A stretch of DNA of 64,000 bases, taken from contig NZ_CP017671.1 of the NCBI RefSeq assembly GCF_001874625.1, positions 1,054,001 through 1,118,000 of the forward strand, given 5' to 3'. The stretch's first letter is position 1. Each line of letters starts with the position of its first letter. Position numbers and translations under genes: made by a program. The notes beneath the pieces were generated by a model. The model was not told the DNA's origin. It saw only the letters and a program-made list of their open reading frames with translations, and did no database searches. Positions 56,643 to 64,000 of this stretch are shown piece after piece. Source of the stretch: Providencia rettgeri (GTDB lineage: Bacteria; Pseudomonadota; Gammaproteobacteria; Enterobacterales; Enterobacteriaceae).

Positions 56643-57869
56643 ATGGAAATTATTATTTTAGGTGTAGTGATGTTTACCCTGATTGTCTTGGTGCTTACAG
56701 GCTTAATCCTGTTTGCAAAATCCAAGTTAGTCAATACAGGGAACATCAAAGTTGAAGTAAATGGCGACCCTGACAAAAGCTTTGAGGCTCCAGCTGGCGA
56801 TAAGCTGTTAGGTATGCTATCTAACCAAGGTATTTTTGTTTCATCTGCTTGTGGTGGTGGTGGTTCATGCGGCCAGTGCCGTGTGACAATCAAAGAGGGT
56901 GGTGGTGATATTCTGCCGACAGAACTTTCCCACATTAATAAGCGAGAAGCAAAAGAAGGTTGTCGTTTAGCTTGTCAGGTTAACGTTAAGCAAGATTTAA
57001 AAATTGAGCTTCCAGAAGAAATCTTTGGTGTGAAAAAGTGGGAGTGCGAAGTTATTTCTAATGACAATAAAGCCACTTTCATTAAAGAGCTGAGATTGAA
57101 GATACCAGAAGGGGAGGTTGTTCCTTTCCGTGCCGGTGGTTTTATTCAAATTGAATGCCCTGAACATATTGTTAAATATGAAGATTTCGATGTACCTGAA
57201 GAGTATCGTGAAGACTGGGATAAATTTAACCTATTCCGTTATGTTTCAGAGGTTAAAGAGCCTACTGTACGTGCCTATTCAATGGCCAACTACCCTGAAG
57301 AATACGGCATTATTATGTTAAACGTGCGGATAGCAACGCCTCCGCCACGTAACCCAGATGTTCCACCAGGAATTATGTCCTCTTATATTTGGTCATTAAA
57401 ACCAGGGGATAAAGTGACAATTTCCGGTCCATTTGGTGAGTTCTTTGCAAAAGAAACTGAAGCTGAAATGGTGTTTATCGGTGGTGGTGCGGGTATGGCG
57501 CCAATGCGTTCCCACATATTTGACCAATTGCGCCGTTTAAATTCTAAGCGTAAAATTAGTTTCTGGTATGGGGCTCGTTCAGTTCGCGAAATGTTCTATA
57601 CAGAAGATTTTGACCAACTTGCCGCGGAACACGAAAACTTTACATGGAATATTGCACTTTCAGATCCTTTACCAGAGGATAACTGGGATGGTTATACTGG
57701 CTTTATCCATAATGTTCTGTATGACAATTACTTAAAAGATCACCCAGCACCAGAAGATTGTGAGTTCTATATGTGTGGGCCTCCAATGATGAATGCTGCT
57801 GTAATTAAGATGCTTAAAGACCTTGGTGTTGAAGATGAAAACATCTTACTAGATGACTTTGGTGGTTAA
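56643..57869 (+). CDS. nqrF: Na+-NQR subunit F
   Basis: This 408-residue NADH-oxidising subunit has one N-terminal membrane helix (about 3-25). A 2Fe-2S ferredoxin domain has C70, C76, C79 and C111, followed by an FAD domain (RAYSMANYP) and an NADH-binding domain ([29 protein letters not shown]). It passes electrons from NADH through FAD and the iron-sulfur centre. Confidence 0.97.
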   Translation: MEIIILGVVMFTLIVLVLTGLILFAKSKLVNTGNIKVEVNGDPDKSFEAPAGDKLLGMLSNQGIFVSSACGGGGSCGQCRVTIKEGGGDILPTELSHINKREAKEGCRLACQVNVKQDLKIELPEEIFGVKKWECEVISNDNKATFIKELRLKIPEGEVVPFRAGGFIQIECPEHIVKYEDFDVPEEYREDWDKFNLFRYVSEVKEPTVRAYSMANYPEEYGIIMLNVRIATPPPRNPDVPPGIMSSYIWSLKPGDKVTISGPFGEFFAKETEAEMVFIGGGAGMAPMRSHIFDQLRRLNSKRKISFWYGARSVREMFYTEDFDQLAAEHENFTWNIALSDPLPEDNWDGYTGFIHNVLYDNYLKDHPAPEDCEFYMCGPPMMNAAVIKMLKDLGVEDENILLDDFGG

Positions 57870-57918
57870 GTTATTAGGTTTATTGTACTTAACAAGGTTA
57901 GTACAGTGATAACACTTT

Positions 57919-57943
57919 AAAGAGGGAAGCTACTTCCCTCTTT
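57919..57943 (+). terminator. Hairpin after nqrF
   Basis: AAAGAGGGAAG and CTTCCCTCTTT form an 11-bp stem with a CTA loop, about 50 bp past nqrF. The following T-run is short (TTTGTAATTT), so it may only partly stop transcription into apbE. Confidence 0.65.
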
Positions 57944-57965
57944 GTAATTTAACAATGATGGCTAA

Positions 57966-57994
57966 TTACTAATTATCTAATTGGTAATTAGTAA
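57966..57994. repeat. Inverted repeat upstream of apbE
   Basis: TTACTAATTA and TAATTAGTAA form a perfect 10-bp inverted repeat around nine bases, between the nqrF terminator and apbE. It could be an operator; the regulator is unknown. Confidence 0.35.
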
Positions 57995-58103
57995 GTTAAT
58001 AATTATTTTGACTGAAACATTCTCTGCATGGGTGACGATGTAAAGTGTGTTAATAGTCTGAGCGACTTCTACAGACTCGCTCATGATTGACGCGGAGAAA
58101 ACG

Positions 58104-59135
58104 ATGCTAAGTAAAAGAATTTATACCCCAATACTTCTGTTTGTCGCGACCCTGTTTCTTGCTGCTTGTGGTGGGCCAGAGCAACAAAATCTTCAGGGAC
58201 AAACAATGGGCACTTATTACTCGGTTAAATATGTTACGGATTCTTCAGGGGCAAAACCTGAAGCGATTCAAGCTGAGATAGATAAGCGCTTAGAAGAAGT
58301 TAATGACCAGATGTCAACTTACCGACCTGACTCTGAGTTAAGTCGTTTTAACCAGTCTAAAGACATAAATACACCATTCCCTGTCTCCGCAGCAACTGCA
58401 ACAGTTGTTAAAAAAGCTATTGAGATTAATAAAATCACAGATGGCTCTTTAGATGTAACTGTTGGGCCTTTAGTTAACTTATGGGGGTTTGGCCCAGAAG
58501 GGAGAGTCACTAAAGCCCCTTCAGATGAAGAATTGGCCAAGCGCAGAGCATGGGTAGGGATTGACAAATTATCCGTTCAAGACAATAACCTAGTCAAAAC
58601 CATTCCTGAACTATATGTAGATCTTTCATCAATTGCGAAAGGCTATGGTGTAGACGTTGTTGCTGAATACTTAGAGTCAGCGGGTATCAACAACTACATG
58701 GTTGATATTGGTGGTGAAGTGCGCACTAAAGGTACCAATGGTAAAGAGGCGCCTTGGCGTATTGCCATTGAAAAACCTGCGGCAGATGGTGTAAGCCAAA
58801 CAGTGCAAGAAGTTATCGAGCCTGGAGATAGCTCAATTGCAACCTCTGGGGATTACCGTAACTATTTTGAACAGGATGGAGTTCGTTTTTCTCATACTAT
58901 TGACCCAAAATCAGGGCGACCGATTACCCATAATCTAGTTTCTATTACGGTTATTGCAGATAACTGTATGAGTGCCGATGGGCTATCAACAGGGCTAAAT
59001 GTGCTAGGGCCTGAAGCTGGCTTTGCCTTAGCTGAGAAAATGAATATTCCTGTTTTTATGATTGTTAAGACAGATAAAGGTTTTGAAGAGCGTTATACTA
59101 AAGCATTCGAACCATTTTTAACCAAGAAGCAGTAA
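58104..59135 (+). CDS. apbE: FAD:protein FMN transferase ApbE
   Basis: This lipoprotein of about 343 residues moves FMN from FAD to threonines of NqrB and NqrC. The lipobox is LAAC. GQTMGTYYSVKY, YVDLSSIAKGYGVD, YMVDIGGEVRTKG and the C-terminal TIDPKSGRPITHNL with GLSTGLNVLG are diagnostic. GGAGAAAACG precedes the ATG at 58104, preferred over the ATG at 58083. Its position matches its role. Confidence 0.95.
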   Translation: MLSKRIYTPILLFVATLFLAACGGPEQQNLQGQTMGTYYSVKYVTDSSGAKPEAIQAEIDKRLEEVNDQMSTYRPDSELSRFNQSKDINTPFPVSAATATVVKKAIEINKITDGSLDVTVGPLVNLWGFGPEGRVTKAPSDEELAKRRAWVGIDKLSVQDNNLVKTIPELYVDLSSIAKGYGVDVVAEYLESAGINNYMVDIGGEVRTKGTNGKEAPWRIAIEKPAADGVSQTVQEVIEPGDSSIATSGDYRNYFEQDGVRFSHTIDPKSGRPITHNLVSITVIADNCMSADGLSTGLNVLGPEAGFALAEKMNIPVFMIVKTDKGFEERYTKAFEPFLTKKQ

Positions 59136-59153
59136 TTCGGGGAGGATAAAGGA

Positions 59154-59381
59154 ATGCTAAATATTTTTATTGCCGCCTTTGCACTGTTCTTGCTGGCGTT
59201 TTTAGGAATGTCTCTTGGGTATATTTTCAAGCGTAAAAGTATTCAAGGTAGTTGTGGCGGCTTAAGTAGTATCGGGGTTGATAAAGTATGCGATTGCCCT
59301 GAGCCTTGTGACGCCCGCAAAAAACGCATGGCACGTGAAGAAGCTCGCCAAAAGATGCTGGAAAAAAACCGCATACTTTAG
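59154..59381 (+). CDS. nqrM: Na+-NQR maturation factor NqrM
   Basis: This 75-residue protein has one N-terminal membrane helix (about 2-24) and a short cytoplasmic part with four cysteines in SCGGLSSIG and KVCDCPEPCDARKKRM. NqrM is needed to put iron between the NqrD and NqrE cysteines. It is 18 bp after apbE and ends the operon. Confidence 0.93.
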   Translation: MLNIFIAAFALFLLAFLGMSLGYIFKRKSIQGSCGGLSSIGVDKVCDCPEPCDARKKRMAREEARQKMLEKNRIL

Positions 59382-59402
59382 TATTTAATCTATCTGTTTT
59401 CT

Positions 59403-59441
59403 AAACCTTAGCCATATAAAGTATATGGCTAAGGTTTTTTT
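59403..59441 (+). terminator. Strong terminator of the nqr operon
   Basis: A 16-bp perfect stem (AAACCTTAGCCATATA and its complement) around AAG is followed by a T-run, just after nqrM. Confidence 0.93.
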
Positions 59442-59608
59442 ATAGCATTAGCCAGTTAAAACGGTATCCGCATTTTTGTCGTATAACTAGCTATAATGGA
59501 AGGGAGTTAAGGTATATCAATGCGGTTTTATTTCTAGTGTCAATGACAGCAATAATAGCCGAATATACTATTCGTATAATATTTAAATAGCATTATTCTT
59601 CTATTTTA

Positions 59609-59983
59609 TTATATAGATTTTAGTTGACTCATTTTCTTATGGCATGAATTTTTTGGGGTATATATGACACCCATTTCTTTACGGTATCCATCAAATTTAA
59701 TGATAATTTTGCAATTCTCGGCTTTGTTTGCATTACATTTTAGGGGACTTCCACTACTCCATTTTTGGCCGCTAGAAGTGGTAACTGTCCCTATCCATGA
59801 ACTTTTCCCCGTGGATGAGTATTCGATATCAAATACATCATTATGCGTTTGTTGAGCCCTTATATTATAGGTAATAAAAGCCTTATCTACATCATCTTCA
59901 CTGCTTTGATAAATAATTTCGACTTTTTTAAAGTCTTCATCCCATTTATTTTCAATAGAGATTGTTCCTTTTGATTTGGACAT
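59609..59983 (-). CDS. Uncharacterised small beta-rich protein
   Basis: This 124-residue protein begins MSKSKGTISIENKWDEDF after an AGAGG ribosome-binding site; a longer frame to 60016 lacks one. There is no signal peptide. It alternates short polar strands, with SSTGKSSWIGTVTTSSGQKW in the middle and three cysteines late (near LKCNANKAENCK and NSCHKK), suggesting a small beta-sandwich. I cannot name a family; the pattern is loosely like small stress or toxin-like beta-sandwich proteins. It stands alone in AT-rich sequence, consistent with recent acquisition. Confidence 0.6.
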   Translation of the reverse strand: MSKSKGTISIENKWDEDFKKVEIIYQSSEDDVDKAFITYNIRAQQTHNDVFDIEYSSTGKSSWIGTVTTSSGQKWSSGSPLKCNANKAENCKIIIKFDGYRKEMGVIYTPKNSCHKKMSQLKSI

Positions 59984-60299
59984 TTTATCCTCTTGATATT
60001 TATAATGAAAGGTCATTTTGTAAGAATAGGGCTAGTTAGTTTTTAAAGGTGATTATTGAAATTAAATTAGTAGTTTAAATAAAAAATAGTATTATTATAA
60101 ACTGGTATTTTTAATTTTTTCTAAAAATAGAAGTCAAGAAAATATTGCACTTTTTAATATTGGTTTTATTTAAAGTAGATGTAAATAATGATTAACATTA
60201 AAGTGTTATAAAAATAAAATAGGAGGTAGTTTAGGTGAGGAAATTAAGCTAATTTATTTGATTAAACATAATTCAAAATAAAATAGCTTAATTATTAGA
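59984..60299. other. AT-rich gap with no gene seen
   Basis: The stretch holds the promoter side of the small unknown gene. It is otherwise low-complexity A/T sequence without a convincing ORF, hairpin or RNA. Confidence 0.4.
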
Positions 60300-61205
60300 T
60301 TATTTTTTGAAGTTTTTTGGGGAATCAACCATTACGGCATCAACACCAATTTCTTTTGCGAGTTGATAGTCTTTTTCGTTATTGACACCAAATACAATAA
60401 TATACGCTTTACCATTTTTTCTAAAACAATCGATAGCGTTTTTATCCCATGATAAGGTTGCAGGTGAACGAGCTTCACCTAAAGTATACTTTTCAACAAC
60501 TTCAACTTTACGATGAAGCTCGAAACCATACCAGCGAGTATTATCTTTATCATTTTCTATAGGGCATTGGCGACTCATAACACTATTCGCTAGCATTGTT
60601 CTTGTTTCATCACGGCTTTCAAATAATTGGAATTGAGGTGAAAGAGACTTTAATGCCGTTAGAAAGGCATCATTAGTTGAATAAAAACGGACTTGTTTAA
60701 ATGCCTTAGTCTTATTTAATAATGTAAGGATAGCTTGTGCTTGCTGAGCAGGGTCGGCATCAGGGGATTTTAAGTCAATATAGAAAGTGGTATTAGGGTA
60801 TTTCTGTAGAACAGCTTCTAATGTATTAATTGTTGTTTTTTGCAAAGGGAATTGTTGGTTATGTTTTTTACTAAACTTATAGGCAGCATTGATATGACTT
60901 AATTGCTCTGCGGTATAAGCAGATACTGGCCCTTTTTTTTCTGTTAACGAGTCTAAATCACTTGGGCGATATAAAACTAATTGATTATCTTTACTTAATT
61001 GTACTGTTAGCCAAATAGCATCGGCTTTATTTTCTTTTGCTAAATCAATTGCATAAATAGTATTTTCCGGTGCATCAGCAGTACCGGCTCTGTGTGCAAC
61101 AATTTGTGGTGATAATGCTAAAGCAGTTTGACTTGCAAGAAGTAGAATAACTGACGCCATAGTTTTAACATATTTTGATGTTGATAGAATTGCCATAGGT
61201 ATCAT
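60300..61205 (-). CDS. GDPD-fold periplasmic protein with substituted catalytic residues
   Basis: This 301-residue protein has a hydrophobic signal region (about 13-30, ending TALALSP) and a TIM-barrel like glycerophosphodiester phosphodiesterase. H38-R39 in IVAHRAG and E47-N48 in APENT are present. The metal-binding ExD is replaced by W65-L-T67 and the following His-Asp by Y79-R80. FYIDLKSP and a PENT-type loop remain. This variant resembles a known subfamily with AIWLxVQLS in place of the usual motif. Activity on glycerophosphodiesters is doubtful. Confidence 0.8.
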   Translation of the reverse strand: MIPMAILSTSKYVKTMASVILLLASQTALALSPQIVAHRAGTADAPENTIYAIDLAKENKADAIWLTVQLSKDNQLVLYRPSDLDSLTEKKGPVSAYTAEQLSHINAAYKFSKKHNQQFPLQKTTINTLEAVLQKYPNTTFYIDLKSPDADPAQQAQAILTLLNKTKAFKQVRFYSTNDAFLTALKSLSPQFQLFESRDETRTMLANSVMSRQCPIENDKDNTRWYGFELHRKVEVVEKYTLGEARSPATLSWDKNAIDCFRKNGKAYIIVFGVNNEKDYQLAKEIGVDAVMVDSPKNFKK

Positions 61206-61486
61206 CCATAAAAGAATTTTTTATAAAGTATAATGAGTGAAAAGGACGCATCTGTTTTATTACATTTTCACGGTAAAGTAAGTATTTACGATTGTTTTTA
61301 AGACAAACTTTAAATAACAAATGCTGTTATATAGTGTGGCAGACTATTATTTCAATAATATTAATTATTTTTATTATCATTAGGTTATCTGCTATTTTAG
61401 AATTGATGTCAGCGAATAGGCCCAGATTGCACGGCTAATAATAATACTGTATATTTAATCAGTTGATTGATTGTGTGGGCTAACTT
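61206..61486. other. Gap between the GDPD-fold gene and dinB
   Basis: It contains divergent promoters and the LexA-type site at 61445-61464. Nothing else is evident. Confidence 0.5.
61445..61464 (+). promoter_or_regulatory. LexA (SOS) box upstream of dinB
   Basis: TACTGTATATTTAATCAGTT matches the LexA consensus TACTG(TA)5CAGTA closely, with TCAG for ACAG in the right half. It ends about 22 bp before the dinB start, a normal place for SOS control. Confidence 0.75.
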
Positions 61487-62542
61487 GTGCGTAAAATTAT
61501 ACATATTGATATGGATTGCTTTTATGCAGCCATCGAAATGCGTGATGACCCAAGCTTGCGTAGTATCCCTATTGCGGTAGGAGGAAGTGCCGATCGCCGT
61601 GGTGTGATCAGCACCGCAAACTATGAAGCTCGTCGTTATGGCGTACATAGTGCCATGTCTACCGCTATTGCTCTAAGGCTTTGCCCTCAACTTAAAGTCG
61701 TTTCAGGGAGAATGGCGTTATATAAAGAAACGTCCATTCATATACGTAAGATTTTTGCGCGATATACAGATTTAATCGAGCCGCTTTCCCTCGATGAAGC
61801 TTATCTTGATGTGACTGACTGCTCACAATTACATGGTTCAGCTACGTTAATCGCAGAGGCAATTCGTCAGCAAATTTTTGATGAATTACAATTGACAGCC
61901 TCAGCGGGGATTGCCCCTATCAAGTTCCTTGCTAAAATCGCCTCTGATATGAATAAACCAAATGGGCAATTTGTGATCACCCCGCAAAATATTGATCAAT
62001 TCATTCTGACTTTACCACTAAGAAAAATTCCGGGAGTGGGAAAAGTCACCGCACAAAAGCTAGCAGATATGGGGCTAACGACTTGTGCTGATGTGCAAAA
62101 CTATGACGTTGTTACACTGATTAAAAGCATGGGGAAGTTTGGGCAGGTACTATGGGAGCGTTGTCACGGTATCGATGAACGGCCTGTAAACCCAGATAGA
62201 CTAAGGAAATCCGTTGGTGTTGAGCGGACTCTTGCTGAAGATATTCATGAATGGAATGATTGCCTTTTATTATTAGATAAACTTTATGATGAACTGCAAT
62301 TGCGTTTAGCTAAAGTGAAGCCTGATTTACGCATTGCGCGCCAAGGCGTAAAGTTTAAATTTGATGATTTTCAACAAACAACACAAGAGCATGTTTACCC
62401 AATGCTTAATAAGCAAGATTTAGTCCAGTTGGCAAAACAAGTTTGGGTTAATCGACGTGAACAGCGAGGGGTACGATTAGTTGGGTTGCATGTTATGTTA
62501 CAAAGCCCTCAATTGGAAAGGCAATTGTTATTAGAACTATAA
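61487..62542 (+). CDS. dinB: DNA polymerase IV
   Basis: This 351-residue Y-family polymerase performs error-prone lesion bypass. Catalytic aspartates lie in [12 protein letters not shown] (D8) and [11 protein letters not shown]. The thumb-like [23 protein letters not shown] and [13 protein letters not shown], and a little-finger domain, follow. The start is GTG at 61487. A LexA box precedes it. The length equals that of E. coli DinB. Confidence 0.97.
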   Translation: MRKIIHIDMDCFYAAIEMRDDPSLRSIPIAVGGSADRRGVISTANYEARRYGVHSAMSTAIALRLCPQLKVVSGRMALYKETSIHIRKIFARYTDLIEPLSLDEAYLDVTDCSQLHGSATLIAEAIRQQIFDELQLTASAGIAPIKFLAKIASDMNKPNGQFVITPQNIDQFILTLPLRKIPGVGKVTAQKLADMGLTTCADVQNYDVVTLIKSMGKFGQVLWERCHGIDERPVNPDRLRKSVGVERTLAEDIHEWNDCLLLLDKLYDELQLRLAKVKPDLRIARQGVKFKFDDFQQTTQEHVYPMLNKQDLVQLAKQVWVNRREQRGVRLVGLHVMLQSPQLERQLLLEL

Positions 62543-62592
62543 ATAAAACATCTACCATAATGAATGGCAGATGTTTCAGTTATGATCAGGTT

Positions 62593-64000
62593 TTAACCTT
62601 TAACCGGGATTGCTTTTAAAACAGCGGTCAACAGTTTCCAATATTCACCAACACTTGCAATATGCACTCTTTCATCAGGAGAGTGAGCACCACGAATGGT
62701 TGGCCCAATTGAAACCATATCCATATCTGGGTAAGGCTTTTTGAATAAGCCACACTCAAGGCCTGCGTGGATCACCATCACATTTGGGATTTTACCAAAT
62801 AGCTTGTTATAAGTTTCACTCACTAAGTGCATTACGGCTGAATCGGCATCTGGTTGCCAACCTGGGTAGCTCCCCTCAGCGCGGTACTGTGCTTGTGCTA
62901 ATTTACTAATAGAAGTGAGCATGTTAACAACATAGTTTTTGCCACTATCAATCAGTGAGCGAACAAGGAAGATAACTTCCGCTTGGTCTTCTGTCATGCG
63001 AACAACGCCCTCATTAAGCGATGTTTCTACGACACCTACAGCGACATCACTCATGCGAATTACGCCATTAGGTGCAGCATTTAAGAAGAACGTAAAACGT
63101 TTTTGGCAATCATCAGACAGTGCTTTCAAGTCACTTTGTGTTTCATCTAAGAGTAGAACAAGGTTAGGTTCTATAACGGCTAACTCATTCTTTAAAATAC
63201 CTTCGTAGCGTTCTCTTAATGCTGTCAGTTCAGCAACTTTTTCTATCGGAACAGAGATAATTGCATGCGCTTCACGTGGGATAGCATTACGTACGGTACC
63301 GCCTCTAAATTCTAACAATTTCAGGCTTAAGTCTTCTGCATGTCCAGCAAGGAAGCGTGCGAGTAATTTATTCGCATTACCTAAGCCTAAGTGAACATCA
63401 CCACCGGAGTGACCACCTTTTAACCCTTTTAGGGTTAAAGTAAACGTCTGATAACCTTGTGGTAAAGGTTCACGCAGTAGATCAAATGTTGTTGTGAAAT
63501 CAACCCCTCCAGCACAACCCATATAGATCTCACCTTCTTCTTCAGAGTCGGTGTTAATCAGAATATCCGCCTGTAGCCAACCTGCTTTTAGACCAAACGC
63601 ACCTTCCATGCCAGCTTCTTCAGTCATGGTGAGTAAAACTTCCATAGGCCCATGCTCGACACTGTCATCAGCCAGAACCGCCAATGCAGAAGCTAAACCA
63701 ATACCGTTATCTGCGCCTAAAGTTGTACCTTCAGCGGTCACCCATTCACCATTAACATATGGGCGGATTGGGTCTGTTTTAAAGTCATGCACGGTGTCAT
63801 TATTTTTTTGTGGCACCATGTCTAGGTGTGCTTGCAAGACTACTGCTTTGCGGTTTTCGTAACCCGTTGTTGCAGGTTTACGGATCAAAATATTACCAAC
63901 TTCGTCGCGTTCTACATGAAAACCTTTTTGTTTTGACCAGTCGATAATATGCGCAGCTAAAGCTTCTTCATGATATGAAGGGTGCGGAATAGAGCAGATG
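62593..64000 (-). CDS. pepD: Aminoacyl-histidine dipeptidase, N-terminus beyond window
   Basis: This M20-family zinc peptidase cleaves dipeptides such as carnosine. The frame continues to the window edge, where the minus strand reads ICSIPHPSYHEEA, matching E. coli PepD residues about 19-31, so roughly 18 residues lie outside. QAHLDMVPQKNNDTVHDF and LGADNGIG carry zinc ligands. TEEAGMEGAFG holds the catalytic glutamate, and AGLECGLFKKPYPDMDMVSIGPT is near the end. Confidence 0.96.
   Translation of the reverse strand, partial: ICSIPHPSYHEEALAAHIIDWSKQKGFHVERDEVGNILIRKPATTGYENRKAVVLQAHLDMVPQKNNDTVHDFKTDPIRPYVNGEWVTAEGTTLGADNGIGLASALAVLADDSVEHGPMEVLLTMTEEAGMEGAFGLKAGWLQADILINTDSEEEGEIYMGCAGGVDFTTTFDLLREPLPQGYQTFTLTLKGLKGGHSGGDVHLGLGNANKLLARFLAGHAEDLSLKLLEFRGGTVRNAIPREAHAIISVPIEKVAELTALRERYEGILKNELAVIEPNLVLLLDETQSDLKALSDDCQKRFTFFLNAAPNGVIRMSDVAVGVVETSLNEGVVRMTEDQAEVIFLVRSLIDSGKNYVVNMLTSISKLAQAQYRAEGSYPGWQPDADSAVMHLVSETYNKLFGKIPNVMVIHAGLECGLFKKPYPDMDMVSIGPTIRGAHSPDERVHIASVGEYWKLLTAVLKAIPVKG

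Noticed and set aside
56429..56935. 168-codon minus-strand ORF across nqrE/nqrF
   Set aside because: It is fully antisense to two certain genes.
1..64000. CRISPR array or cas genes
   Set aside because: No regularly spaced direct repeats and no Cas-like proteins were found.

Overview
The window looks like a chromosome segment of a gamma-proteobacterium in the Morganellaceae, most likely Providencia. This is inferred, not proven. The base composition is low-GC. The blocks hemW-rdgB-yggT-proC-yggS, ruvX-yqgE-gshB-rsmE, mltC-yggX-mutY/trmB-yggL and fadE/gmhA-yafJ/yafK keep enterobacterial gene content and largely E. coli-like order. A complete Na+-translocating NADH:quinone reductase operon (nqrABCDEF-apbE-nqrM) sits beside yafK.

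Layout. (1) 1-9.95 kb is the 3' part of a surface-polysaccharide locus: a TupA-like ATP-grasp protein, a family 2 glycosyltransferase, an IS5-family insertion, a UDP-glucuronate 4-epimerase, ugd, wza-wzb-wzc and galE. (2) 9.95-13.1 kb is a gene graveyard: a small unknown ORF, the frameshifted tail of a PAAR protein, an 87-bp ardA fragment, a left-truncated and frameshifted IS66 element, and the tail of an unidentified protein. (3) 13.1-17.0 kb is the fructose PTS operon fruBKA with two Cra sites. (4) 17.3-20.4 kb is a small accessory block next to tRNA-Phe: an ArdA-YbcJ chimera, a glycine-zipper/zinc-ribbon protein and a P4-type integrase. (5) 20.5-31.4 kb is housekeeping (mltC, yggX, mutY, trmB, yggL, glsB, yggN, an orphan siderophore-binding protein, hemW, rdgB, yggT, proC, yggS). 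(6) 31.7-37.6 kb is an AT-rich accessory cassette where E. coli has yggR (pilT): a LacI regulator diverging from a NupG-like nucleoside transporter, a divergent S-adenosylhomocysteine-hydrolase-like enzyme and a periplasmic nucleotidase. (7) 37.6-46.6 kb holds ruvX-yqgE-gshB-rsmE, an A24 peptidase, a DsbA-like protein, an MBL-fold protein, two LysR regulators and lysA. (8) 46.6-59.4 kb holds fadE, gmhA, yafJ, yafK and the nqr operon. (9) 59.6-64 kb holds an unknown small protein, a GDPD-fold protein with altered active site, SOS-regulated dinB and partial pepD.

How the genes work together. Ugd and the epimerase supply UDP-glucuronate and UDP-galacturonate, GalE supplies UDP-galactose, and Wza/Wzb/Wzc export the polymer. 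ApbE and NqrM mature the Nqr complex: FMN threonines are visible in NqrB and NqrC, and conserved cysteines in NqrD and NqrE. The most unusual unit is the LacI/NupG-like/SAHH-like/nucleotidase cassette. It reads as a nucleotide-to-nucleoside scavenging system ending in an SAHH-fold enzyme whose substrate-pocket residues differ from the classical enzyme. A 20-bp near-palindrome in its divergent promoter region is a good operator candidate. No CRISPR array, rRNA or replication origin was seen.
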